Below are positions 1 to 13,300 of a DNA stretch of 64,000 nt, piece after piece. Source of the stretch: Larus michahellis (taxonomy: Eukaryota; Chordata; Aves; Charadriiformes; Laridae). Numbering within the stretch: the stretch's first letter is position 1; each line of letters begins with the position of its first letter. The notes below the pieces were generated by a model. The model was not told where the DNA came from. It ran no database searches and worked only from the letters and a program-made list of their open reading frames with translations. The position numbers and the translations under genes were made by a program. The stretch covers positions 52,257,239 through 52,321,238 of the forward strand of contig NC_133903.1 in assembly GCF_964199755.1 (NCBI RefSeq). The letters run 5' to 3'.

Positions 1-3000
1 ATTTTCCTGAACTTGCAAGTAAAATAATTTGATTGTGGTTGTTCAGTGGAGTAACATAGACCATGAGCAAAAAGGCCCACAAGGTCTTTTCAGGCGGTTG
101 CACACAACACAGTCAGGGGCAGGGTGAAGTTGGGAAAAACAGCTCGGTTAAGGATTAGAGCAATTTGGTTTCACCATCCTCACGGCCAGAAAAGAGATGA
201 CCTGAACGTTTTTGTTTCCACCTATCCGTCACTTACTAATCCGGAGTTTCTAACATTTGTAATACTCTGCTTTATTATTCTGCATTAGCCTAAGCTTATA
301 ATGAACGTGGTCTGAGATATACACAGTGCAGCATATTATGAACGGCTCTGATTGACGGTGCCGTGCAGTGATGACAGCGCCGTGTTTTGCTTTCATTTTT
401 GGAGACTAAGTGGCTTACATGTGGTCCCATTTAAAGGATGTCTGGGTGGCAGCTGCATTCTCCTATGTGCTTGTGAGAGGGAAATGAACTTTTCAGTCCT
501 GAAATACTGTAAAAAGGGGTTATGTAAAAAAGCTGCATGCAGCTATTGAAGGGGGAAAATATCCTCTCCAGACAATGTAACTTCCTGTTTACAAAATACA
601 GACGTTTTTGGACATTGCTCTGAAATGTCACGCAAGATTTTTGATTCTTTCCAGAGCAGTGTCCGGCTTGGGATCGGCATAATTTTTTGAGAGCGCTGCC
701 CACAGAGAATGAGACTTCTTTGAGGCTGTACATCTGAAATCACCAGTCTTTTTCCCAAATCTTAGCCTCGTTAAACACGGAGACCTCATGTTTAGGGATG
801 TTGAGCCTGTGCCCGTGGGAGCACCCTTCCAGTGATGGGGACCCCATTGCCCTCCCCTGGGAGGCGGCCCTTTACATAGGTAGACCCATGATTTCTTTCT
901 TTTGCATTTGTGGATGCTTTGCGATTTAAAAACAACGCAGCGCTGAAAAAGATCAAGCCCACATACCTGCTGTAAAGTTAGGATGGGAAAAAGCGATTCT
1001 ACTTCCGAATGCAGGGGAGGGGATCAGCCCGTTCAGTTTCTGCACGCACAGAGAGGAACGTCGCCAGTCTGGGAAATGTTGTGAGCAGCCATGGCTGTCC
1101 CGTGAAACGCCTCTCGTCATGGGGGCCAACAGATATTTGTCTCTATTACTGTGTCAGGGTATCTTAAAACCAATATGGAAGCCAATGGTGGGAGCTATAA
1201 ACACCCCCTGCAGTTCTTCCTATGGGCCACAGTTGAACAGGACCCGACAGCGTATATCTTCTCTCTTTTCTTGGATGCTGGCAAGCAGTATTTTCTTCTC
1301 TTTTCCTTTTCTATGGCATGGACTGTCCCCACAGCTCGGCATTCATTTGCGGAGGGGAAGCCAAGGGCAATTGAGGAGCTCTTGTTGTGCTTTGGCACCA
1401 AGCAGCGGAGCTGAGGAGCGAGTGAATAAGCGAACACGTCCTGCCAAGACAAAATGGTCACTTTAAGTGGAGTTGTGGCCTCCAGTGACAAAGTACGAGG
1501 AGGCTGCCAACAGAGAGCTGACCCAGCAAAATGTTAGTTTATTTATACATTTCAGCGTATCCCGAATGCGTGCGCTGTGCTATATTTTCGGAGGCAAGGA
1601 GCTGGTAGAAGGAGCAAGGGGGACCCATGTGGTAAAAAATATACTCTGTAAATGCTAGGGCTGCACATCTGAGACCTGGACACTGATTTCCTGGGAGAAA
1701 ATCTCCCAAGGGACACCCAGCGGTCCCTACCTCCCGCTTAGGAATCAGCGGCTGACATCACTGAGGGTGCATATAGCATTTATTACATCTGGTACCCAGG
1801 GGGGAAATGAGCTCTCGGATTTCCTTACATGGTCTTCCCATCCCTGGTGCTGGATGCGGACGGGGACCACCAGGCTCCCTCCTGGACCCACCACCATCAC
1901 TCAGGGCACCCACGGCTGGGCTGCACAAAGCTCTCTCCCCTGTGACGCCAAAGCTGGGCAGCTTTGCTGAGTCTCTGCCTTCAAAAGCCCCTCATATTTG
2001 GGATAAATTCCTTCTCCTTTCGGCCACCTCTGTCATACAAAGGGGAGGAGATAGGGAAGATTGGGATTTTTTTGTTTGCATTGTTATTTCGCTCGTGGTT
2101 GGACTGCTTACTCTGATAAGCTGTGTCCGTGAAGCAGTTAAACATGACTTCACTTGCCTTCAGCATGCACAAGTCACTGTTTGGATCATTTTCATCGTGC
2201 TCCTTAGATAGCCAGAAAACACACAGCGTCCACACAAGCTAAATTTGCCTGCCTTTTTTTTTTTTTTTTCCCTTTTTTTTCCTTTTTTTTTTCTGCAGCA
2301 CTAGAAGGCAGGCACAGAGAGGAGGAGACCTCTCTCAGGCTCCTTGCTTCTGTCTGCTCCCTAAATAACACATTAATCACCCGGACAATGTAACTGAACT
2401 CCAGACTGCTGCCTTCTGCCTTGAAAAATGCACTATCATTTCTGAAATATTAGTATCTGGGAAGCACAGTCATTGTCTTTGTGTTTTTCTGAAATCTGAC
2501 ATAGTCCGGAGAGTCTCTCCTCTTGGGAGCAATGGATGACTGGGTCCAAGGGTGTATCTGAAGAACGCATAAAATTTTCCCTGCTGTTGAGCTGAGGAAG
2601 GCTGTGGTCCTCCATCCTCCACCACACCTAACCTGGATGAACCTTGTGCTATGGTATAAGGTCCCGGGTTTGTTCAAAGCAGCTATTTTTATTGTTTAAA
2701 TTGGCTTTTGACGTTTTTCGCCCCGACCCCATTATGTTTCTGCCCACACCAGGGTTATCTAATTCCACTCGGGGACTTGTGGGTTTCTCAAAGTGCCTAA
2801 AATATCAGGCTGAGATGAATCGTGAATGTTCCAGGCAGAGCATTAAGCGGCGTATGAAGAAAATGTCCTTCTCCTGACAAATCCCAGAACCAGCCTGGCA
2901 AGGTTATTGACAGGGAAGTCAAACCAAAGTGTGGACAGTGTTGCATGGGGCCGTCTCAGCCACAGTAAAACACTATGGGGCTCAGTGAGGGGAGGAGAGA

Positions 3001-4366
3001 TAAGATGGGGCCTCGTGGCGTCCCCAAGGGCCTTGGTGGCCGTGGGCTGGCTGCGGAACGGCCCGGCGGCGGGTAACCAGGGAACCTGTCCTCCTCACAG
3101 AAGGAACAAGAGGAGAAAAACTGAAAGTTAATTTCAAAAATTGAGTTTGCCTCCAGGTCTCAGAAACAATAAATGGGGAAAAAGCCTCTTGCAAAAGCAC
3201 CGCCTTGCTAAAGGTCTGCTGGGGTCAAGGAAGGCACACGTCTGCGTGGCATCAGAACGTAATATCTGGTGAGAAAGGGAGATAAGGGTGAAAGAGAGAA
3301 AGAAGAGGCACGGGGGAAATCTGGAGGCAGAAATTGTGTCTCGGAAATCCTGTTCGTTCCCTCAGGCTCCGTGCTCTGGGTGACAGAGAAAGCCATGCGG
3401 CTCTCACCCTCCATCTACCAGGGCTGCAAGTCTTAATTTAAGACGGCAGCTCGAATTGCTTCCTTTAGACTGTGACAAACTCGCTCAGCTCCAGGGCAGG
3501 AGACTGAGACGTTTTGGAGAGAGTGTCACTTACTTTGAGTGAAAGGCTGCTGGACTAATAGACAGGTGATTTAGCCTGTCGCCCTTTGCAGAAGCAAAGA
3601 GGTAGCCAAGAAACAAAAATATTAATAACAACATGGTATATTTAATAAAGGGAGGCAAAGGGAGGCAAATGGAAACCTTAAGTGGAAGCTACTGAGCGGG
3701 CTTTATTATCTTTGGAGGATTACTTCCCCCATGGATGCTCATGCAGCAAAGCATCTTGCCATGGTGCCAGGCAAGACTTGGATGAGCTGAGTCCTTGTGT
3801 CCTTTAGAAGTGGCAGGGGATGCAGCACAGCCGTCCCCTGCGGTACATCACACCCCGAATGACTCTTAACACCTTCCTCGTGGTGCCGGGGAGGCAGCGA
3901 GGCGGCGTGCGCAGGGGATCCCGCCGTTCAGACACGCAAACGTACGCTCGGCTGTCGTGACGAGTCTACGGCATGACCCCGTCACGTCTGCCTCAATCAA
4001 TCTTCATTTGGCTTTGAACGCGGATAGATGGCTCAGCAGGTTTTGATTATGGCAAGGCCATCAGGACTAGTGGTGGGCTGTGGAAAATTCCTCACCCCCC
4101 GCCACCACCCTTATCTCTTTACACTGCAATGGCTGGCTGGGCATCGCTGATTTTCACACTGCCGGTGGAATGATCAGGCTGGAAAGGTTGACCAGGGACC
4201 GGCACACTGGGAAGGAGTGGGGAACGGATTTTCCTTGCCATTTCTTGCTTTTAGCACAAACAACCTGGTAAAGCCTCCCAGTTTGCTGCAGCCAGGCCTG
4301 AGCTTGTGCTTAGTGCTGAAGTTTGCCCTGCTGAGCAATTCCACTTTGTTATTTTAAAATTATGAT
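1..4366. other. Intergenic, downstream of PLPP3; no gene seen
   Basis: No open frame here has a recognisable domain or coherent exon structure. A pyrimidine-rich run of T blocks broken by C lies at 2253-2293. The rest is unique sequence of mixed composition. Confidence 0.75.
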
Positions 4367-4367
4367 A

Positions 4368-4398
<31 letters not shown>
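4367..4398. repeat. (AC)n followed by an 18-base A-run
   Basis: A short dinucleotide run (4367-4380) passes directly into A18 (4381-4398). Confidence 0.9.
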
Positions 4399-7300
4399 GC
4401 ATTAGGCATGATTTTTTAGAGCTGGGAAGGAGCCAATCTTTTCCACATTTGATAAAAATGAGATGCTTGCTCTACCAGCAGTTAGTCGTGATGCCAATGC
4501 TGCCCAGTGAAGCTGGATGGTCCGTGTAAGGCAGGTGGTGGTGCTGGAGGGTCCTTCTGGCCCTAAAATGGATTAATAGCCCTTTTAAAAAATAATTTAT
4601 TTTTTTTTCTGCATCTTAGAGAAAGCTGCAATGAGCCAATATGAACTCGGGGAGTACCTGGGGAGCATTCGCACCCCCGTGGCTTTGTGCAGCCGGTTCG
4701 TCTCACTGCCAGTATTAAACTGGCAGCATTTATTGGTTTACGGCAAGGTCTGTAGACCTCCTGGTGCTGACGTGCTATAGACCACTTGCTGCCTTGCTGG
4801 CCAGTGCTTCCCTGCTGTTTTCCCATCTGCTGCACATGGTGGTCGGACAAAGAGAAGTTGCCCACTCTCAGCTCACTCGCCAGCAAGGACCGATGGCTGT
4901 GTGCTATTCCCGTGGTGCAGAGGCGCCGTGGAGCTGCTCAAAACCATCTCTGCTGTATTTTAGCAAGGATACCCCCCCCCCATTTGTGTGGCACCAGCAA
5001 TGCAGGAAGGGTCCCTGGCAGAGCAGCTCTTGCTTAGGGTCAGGCTGTCACAAAACCCTGCTAAAATGCTGTGTCACCTAACATCGGGCTTCATCAATTT
5101 GTGTGCAGCATCTTTTGGTTCTTGGTCCAAGTTTCAGCAAAGATAAATACCTCACATACTGGTTATTATCATCATTATAATTTTCTCTTATAGAGTCAAA
5201 ACAGACACCAGAGCTTCCCTCAGCTGGAACACAAGATGCTGGAAGTGCAGCTTTTTTAATAGGAAAAATACGCAAAATTTGTCAGTCTTGTCTTTTCTTA
5301 GATATTCTCATTTTTCACAAGACTGGTGTGGCCCTAGTCACATTGGCTGGGGGAAAAAATGTACGGCTTCCACAGCCTGGAATGGCAATGTTTCCCTGAG
5401 CTCTGAATCAGAGCCCTTGATAACAGGGAACCGATGATATGTTTGGAGCTGCGTAATCCAGAGGCTAAACAGCAGCTGCAGACCAAAGGCCAGTTCAGTG
5501 CTCCTGGGCAGACCACAAGCTCATTGCAGAGCAATTCTCATCGTGTTGTTCAGGGGCCAACTCAAATGGAAGCAATAAGCTTGCAGGGAGCGACTCTAGA
5601 ATGGATGGAGGGATGCTCAGAGGAAGATGCCTTCTCCGTGGCTTCATCATCTCCAGGACATCTCAGCTGCATCCAAATAAATGAAACAGGACCAGAGCTG
5701 AGCATCCCAGAGATACCTGCACCAGCCTGTACTTTTCAATTGCTCACATGCTGATGTTTTACCTTCACATGGGCTGCCCAGTGCTCCTCCAGGGAGTTCA
5801 GCAGGAGCAGAAGAAAACACGAATCATGGAGAGGGCAGGTCCCTGTCTGCCTACAGACCGGTCCCTGATTTGGGTCCTGCTGGCAGCAGAACTTCTGAGA
5901 CTAAGGATTGTCAGTGGCTGAGCTGGGGCCAAGGCTGCTGGTGAGAGCTGCTGTTTTCCTCTGTCCTGTGGTCCATATTGTCCTCATGCCCAGCTGCCTT
6001 CCAGGAGGTGAGGGATGCCATCACAGCATGTCACACGGTTCCTCTGGTTGTGGCAAAGCCCCTGGAGGGACTTTTGTACCTTGTATGGCTTTATAAAAGA
6101 ATAGTTGCATTTTGGGACAGGGGGGATTTCTGCATGATGCACATGCAGGTCTCCTTTCTCGTCTTTTTTCTTGTGCACGAATGCCCTGGAGGGTCTCAGC
6201 CAGGTCAGTGAACACTGTGAAGTCCCCACGTCCCCCACCAGCAACAAGGGTGATTGACATATGAAGGGCTGCTGTCGTCAGGCAGGTCATGGTCCAGAAA
6301 TTATTTACGCAGTTCCTAATGAATTAATATATTCTCTTCCAGTCACTCAGGCATCGCCACTCAATTTGAGCACAAAGTGCAGCTTCACCCTGAATTGTCC
6401 CAGCTCTGTCTCCTGGGCTCCCCAGCCTGTGCCCTTCCTGATCAACACCAGGATGAGGATCACAATCACAGGGGCACTTCTGCACTTTCCACTTACTTAC
6501 AGTGTATAATGACACCTTATTACACTCACTTTGCACTGATACGCATGGAAATCTATTAAATCAAGCCAAAAACCCAATAAGATGACACTTAATATACTAC
6601 TAAAGCGGCTTAGGCAGTCTCCTGGAGGTGATGGCTGTATCTGCTCTTTCTAGCTTCTCAGAAGTAAATTTAATGCTTCCCTCCAAATACACCCAGCCTA
6701 GATGGAGCAGAGAAGAGAAAAGCTCGTTCCTTTGAGGCCACTTGGCTGGAGGCTCTGAAAAATGCCTGTGATGGTAAGGAAACGTAAAACAGTCCCAGGT
6801 GGCACCACGGCCTTGCCAAGCCTCCTCTGTTCCCCTCCGCGAATTTTGCCGCCGTGGTGCTCAGAGCCAGCCAGGAGCAGATCAAAGGGGCACCCTCGCA
6901 GGCTGTCTGCCGGCCGTCGTAACTAAGCACCTTCCCATTCAAACCACAAATGGCAAGGGCGCCACAGACTTTTCCTATCCTTCTTTTATTTCCCTTTTTC
7001 TTCTGGTTCAGTGTGGATGACAAATAATGTTTTAAGCTCGTCGAGGAAATGACCTCAGATTTTAAGTTCTTTCCCGGGGCAGCTTTGAATATTTAAATAT
7101 ATGTGTGTGCTTTTCTTCTTCTTCTTTCTCCTCTCCTACACATCCGATAAACAGCTTCCCCTCTGGAAAGGAACGGAGGGTGATATCATAGCTCAGTGAA
7201 ATGCACTTGTTGCTTTAGCCCTCCGTGCGTTTCTAAGGACTCACTCAAATTTCAGTGAAGTTGGCTCGATTTCAAAGCCTTGGATGATGGATCACTGGGC

Positions 7301-10300
7301 CAGATTTCTCCTCTTGCCGTTACCATTCCAGAGGTATATAAGGCAGCAAAATTAATAATGCTGTGATTTTACTGGGGAATGTTATACATTACCAACCCTG
7401 CACTCTTGAATGTAGGTATTTACCATGACCGCCTTGCTGGCTCATTTAAGCACTTCCTTCTCTGTAAGGCCTGGGCGCTTACAGCAGCTCTGTCAAGTGG
7501 AGATACATCCATTTCTATTTTACAGAAGGAAGGAAAACAGCACAATTTGCCATAGGGATAGGGGTCCCCTCACCTACCCGTAGCTACCCATTTTAGTCAA
7601 TGAAGAGATACTGCCACCTCCAAGATGTAGATGATAGATGTCCACAATGCACTTTGGAGACTTCTCCCTCTCTTCACTGAGTACTGGGGAGCAGTGAGAT
7701 GACATCCGCCCCAGCTGGCTTAGGTGAGGGCCCACATCAAAAGTTTATGGAGAAAAAAGGAATTAGATCTTCCTCTCCCACACCTCTGAGCTTCATGGTC
7801 ACTTCTTCAGAGTCCCAGCACTTCTCTGTGAGCTCGGCCCTAGCCAAAATTCAGTAAAGACCAGGTCTCTGGGTCATCTACATTTGCAGAACAGAGATTG
7901 AGATATTACACATCGTGGGAATAATGGTGCTCAAGATTTCGCTGGAAAAAAAGAACAGCTATCCAAGAAAAAATATTTTCAAGCCGAATATATTTTTTGG
8001 GATGATTATTATTAGGGCCACTGCTATACTAAGATAAATCCCTTCTGTTGCATAAAGTAGGAAATATTATGCAGCTTTGGAGTCTTTCATGAGCAATAGC
8101 CCTCCCAGGCCAGCAAGCCAGTGTTTTATGAAAAGACACATCACACTTTTTAAAGGCTAGTCATCACAAACCACTCGATTACTTCTGATCCTACCCAAAG
8201 TCTTTCTATTTAAGAAAGCCTGACACTTATGGTTTCTCCTTTTCGGGGGAGAGGGAGGAAGATTTGCAATCCATTATATCTTCCCTAACATGATCTGCAA
8301 CTCCATCATGCAATCAAGGAGGAGCCCATGGTGCTTGGTGTGCTTTGTCTCAGGGATGTGGATTCGTTCTGCATCTTGGTAAATGACCTTCATTTCTGTG
8401 AAGTCTCTGAGCTCCTAACACACAAAAAAAGTCAGAATAACCCAGTTTAAGAGTGATTCTGAAGCAGACGGATCCACAGGAGTGCTAAGGAGGGTTAGAT
8501 ATCAGGTTTGCATCCAAACCTCAGCCAGTGGAAAAAGGATAACATCTCCATGATTATGTGTCTCCAGCCGTTTTGTTAATCCCTTTGCCACATGGATGTA
8601 AAGTGCTACTTCCTCCTTCCTCCGGAGAACTCAGTCATCTGGTTTGTGCACCAGCCATGTGATAAAGTATGTACCATTCAAGTTAGGGTCGGGATGAAGA
8701 TATTTAAAGACAGGCAGACAAGCTGAGGCAAGGGCAGTTGTTTATGGGAGACTGCTAAAGGCCCACAGATGAGACAGGCTTATTGCCTTGAGACGTGGTG
8801 TGAATAAAATTTCAGGGTTTGTTTGTTGGAGCTGATTTTTTGAATGGCTCAAATGCATTTTTTATATCTACAGGCGTCCCACTGGATGTGATCCAGCGCT
8901 CCATCCCACTGGTGCACACACTGCACCCGTAAGACAGCATTTTGGAGCTACTGGGACTTAGGAACTCATTTCTTATCCAAACCATAACTGAAGAAACTTT
9001 GCCACCAAATCACTGCAGTTGACTCCACTCGACAGTTTAGACCGGGATGAATATTAGTCCAGGGTGGTGAGAATGGAAAACGGGGAGACTGATAAACTGA
9101 GAACTAACTTAAAATAACACTGTGCTATGTCAAGTCTCACTGAGCACAAATATTCATGAATAGAGAAAAAGAAATAATATACCTAAACCCTCAAATAATG
9201 TGACGAGTTTCCCGTTTGCAGCTGGAGATGCTGATTATTTCTGCACCCTTTAGGCATGTTGAGTACAGGAGATGTCCTACATCCGAAGGCACATACCTGA
9301 GAAATTTTTTTTTAGCACAATTTCAATGAACTACTCACATCACCGAGGAAGAAACAAACCAAGCAACAAAGGCTACCAAACAAAATCTTAGCCCAGGACA
9401 AAGCAGCCAAGTCTTAACTGAAAAAAAAAACAAACCAAAACAAAAAAGAGCAGTAGACGTCAAAGTAAGGATGATGTGATTTTCGACACACCTGGATGTC
9501 ACTTCCCCCCCCTACTCACCATCAATGTTCCATGTCAGCAGAAATACGTTGGACCCCTCAAGAGCAATAGCAAAGACTTGGGAAGAGATCCAGCGTGCAG
9601 CGAGAGCCTTTCAATAACCGCGGTGATCGTGAGCTCAGGCCCAGTGTGAGAGGGTATTGGTCTGCTCATTTGGGTTTTGTTTCCCAGGTAAAACTTTTCA
9701 CCTCCTCGTTCGGTGAGAACAAGTCATTAGACATTTTTAGGATCTTGACTTGCTTGCGTGAGTTGACAGCCCAGGAGTATTTGCCAAAAGTTGGGAAAAG
9801 GCCAAGTTTTCATTAAACCTCTTGTAAACCCCAAACTGCCGTCCTGCGAGGCTACATCTGGCAAGGAAGCCATCTGCGATTCGTATAGTCTTGCTCCAAC
9901 AAAACGACAACAGTGTGAAAAACTCTTTTCTCTGGTCGGCAGTGAACTGTAAAAGTAACATTAGTAATAGCTTCTGCAGGCTCAGTAATGACATAATTGA
10001 CATTGGCTGAAAGCACAAGCCCCAACTGCGAGGTCTTGCCAAGGCTCTGGATTGATTCATATCATCCTTCAAAAACACAGGTCATAGTCAATAGCCCTCC
10101 TGGATGCGGCTTCTCGCGTCGGTGTTGAGACTGCTCTCCTTCTGAGCAGTGTCTGCAGCGAAATGTCACAGGGTATGAGCCTCCTGACCCAGGGCCCGGC
10201 AAAAAAAAAATAGAAAAAAGAAAAAAAAAAGGGCTGTTCTGCTTGACTGAAGCCATTTGCTTGATCCATAAACAAGGTCTGTATTTCCAATTGTTTAAAA

Positions 10301-13300
10301 ACCTGCAGTTTCACAGAGAAGTGCACATTGCACCTAGTAATCTCTTATATCTGTAGCAACATGACCCGGTGCATTTTATTTAATGCAGAGCCCTAGTAAG
10401 GAGACTGGGCTCTAAGCCATCTGCACATATGTTTCTTGGATGCCTGATATTTTCATTTTGCTTCAGATGAGCTGCACTGTTAGGGGGCTCCCATTTATAG
10501 CATCCGGGATTTTTTCCAGTATATGTTGTGCTCACCCCGTCTGCAAACCTCTCTTTCCCCCTCAACCCCCTTCACCCCCATGACTCAAAAAATACGAACC
10601 CCAGCAGATGTCCACAAAGGAAAAAAAAAAAAAGTGAGACAAAAAGCACTGATTTGCTCAAATCTCTTGCTAAAGAAACCGTTCCCCAGCTCCCTTTGTG
10701 TTTAAAAGCTTGAGGCCCCTGTTTTAGAGAAATCCTAGAAATACGATTTAAAGACCTCGGTGGGACCGTGCAGCGCTGAGAGACTGCCTGCTTACTGATG
10801 GGGAATGTTTAGAAAAACAACACCTAATGCCACCAAGGTTTCCGTTCGCACCTCTCCTGTTCTACACATTTCGTGGAGAGCCTGGCCTGAAATGCAGGAG
10901 CTTTTCCTGCATTATTTAGACAAGTAAGTGACAAAAAAACACTGGACCGTAGCCTGAACTCTTCACTAAGTTTTTAGACCTTCCTGATTCAGGCAGCAAG
11001 CAAGTAGGAGTTTAACCCGCTGAGGGAAGACCAAAAGAAGATAAAAGGAAAAAAAGATAGCAAAGGACTATCGGGTGGCACAAACTCGAGTAGTGCCGGG
11101 TTTTGACCCTCCCCTGTGGCGTGAGTGAATCCACATTTGTGAAGATCAGAGGTGGCTCTTTGCTGAGTGACGGGCTCCAGGATGCAGGAACAGGGACGAA
11201 AGGCCACTGATAACGTGATTTTTGTTTTCAAAGATGTCAGGGCCAAGTAGCCCAATCCAGAGCTGGTGTCAGTGAGACAGCTCTCACTACGCTGCTCAAC
11301 GTCCTCGCGGGGTCACCTCTGCTCCCTCTCTGCAGCCACCTCATTGCAGCCCAGGGCTTTGTCCCTGCGCTTGTGAGACTCCCAGGGGCAGATTAACAAA
11401 GGGATTTCTCTGAGCTCCATTTCTCCTGCAGTTCCCTCCTCCTGCCATCAGCCCTGATGCCAGAGGCAGAGCCCACACAGGCTGCCAGACTGACTGCGTT
11501 TCCAAAGCCAGCGCCTGAAACCAAGGTCGGGATGCTGGGAACTGACTCTCAACATGCCCTTCTATGGCTATAGTGTCCATTGGGTCTTGCCTGTGGCGTG
11601 GTTTGAAGCTCCCACGGGCTGTAATCTGTGGTCTCTTTTTTGTTTCACACTGGCTCTTCAACACAAGCCTTCGGGGTATGTTCATGGCCAGCTTGTTGGG
11701 TGGGAAACAGGGAGTTCATAAGCTTGTCTGCCAGAGCTCCTGGCTGGCAATGCAATGCTGCTCCACAAAGGGAAGTCCATGGTCCCCTTTCAACACAAAT
11801 GCTGCTGGAAGATTATGCAAGCCCGTCACGAGGCAGGGATGGGTCCCCAACACGGTTTTGTAACATGCATATGCTGAGACAATAGAGCTCAACTGACGCT
11901 TTCCAAAAATAAAGGCATCCTCTCCTCAGCGTGGCCTGAAGGATGCAAGACGTGAAAGGCTCCGGTGCCTCCTGTGCAGCTGCTGGCTCTGTTGAACACC
12001 ATGTCTGTGCTGCTGAGGAGGAATCAAAGCCACCGGGAATGCCGGACACTCTCCATGACATAGGGACAGCCCAAGGACAGCAGTTCTTGGTGTGCCCGGG
12101 AAAGCCCGGTGCTTTGGGGGACCACTGGCCACATTTCCTCAGGCCATGGGGACGTGGGGCTGGCCACCCCAGAGCGGCCTTCTTGGTACATCGGAGACCT
12201 TTCTGCACTGAGGATTTCAGCATGATGATACTCTGCAAACCACTGCCCAGGGAGCCCCCCGGCCCCTCCAGACTGCCATTCTCACAGGTTGGCTGAGTAT
12301 TAATTCGTTATCTCTGCTAAAGCGGGGTCGGAGCTGATTACAAAAGAGAAAAATGTGTAACTCAGGCAGGGAAACAGGCAACATGAGCAGAAATCTGGTC
12401 AAGGGTGGTCACTTCCTCCGTTTGTATGAGGGTTCAGGAAGTCCATTACAAAATACTCCATCACTGTCACTTAATGCCAGCTAGATTACAAAAGATCAAT
12501 AGTTCAGCTCCTCCTACCCACCACCAGCGTGTCACAGAGGGTGGTGTTATCAGCCCCACGTTGTGCACCAGGTAGAGTTTCCCAGGACTTTGAGGAGCTT
12601 TCTTTTACTCTCTAATACCTTAATAATCAGAGTCGAATCATCAGGGGAGCCATTAGGGTCCTTCTAGGCACGCCGATGGAGGAAACATATGGTGGGAAGA
12701 GCAGATGACCAGCGTCTTTGGGAGGCACGGTTGTGGCTGTGATGCCTACAAGTGACCTGGCTGCTCTGCCTGGAGCAGGGAGCCTCTTTTTATTAGGTTG
12801 CTCTTCAAGCTGTTGTTATTGTCACTGCACACCAGAGGCCATTAATAACTCTGGGATGCAGCACCAGGGCAATAACCAAGGCCATTACACGCTGCATTCC
12901 CAGCATTGGCCCCAACCTTGTGGTCCTGAGGAATTCAACCTGATCTCCAGATGATTTACAGCCTCCTCTTTTGCTTTTTCTTAATCTTTTCCCAGGTAAC
13001 CTGACTTTGATGGGGATTAGCTTTGAGTAGGGAAGCCGAATGAGCAACCACAAGCAAAAGTGGGCATTTGCCAAAAGCCTCACATTTCCACCACCTATTT
13101 GCACACCTTGGACCCAAGCATCATGTAGCCTGGTGTTATTAGCTGGGCGTCTTGTTATTATTCGTATGACCTCCATAATTTCAGCAGCTCCTCCACTTTC
13201 CCCCAGGACCATGATGTGCTGCCCACGGTTACCCACCGCTTAAAGGGTGGGGTGGGTCTGGGTGAGGTGCTGGTTCATGGAGGGGAAGTGGGGCAGACCC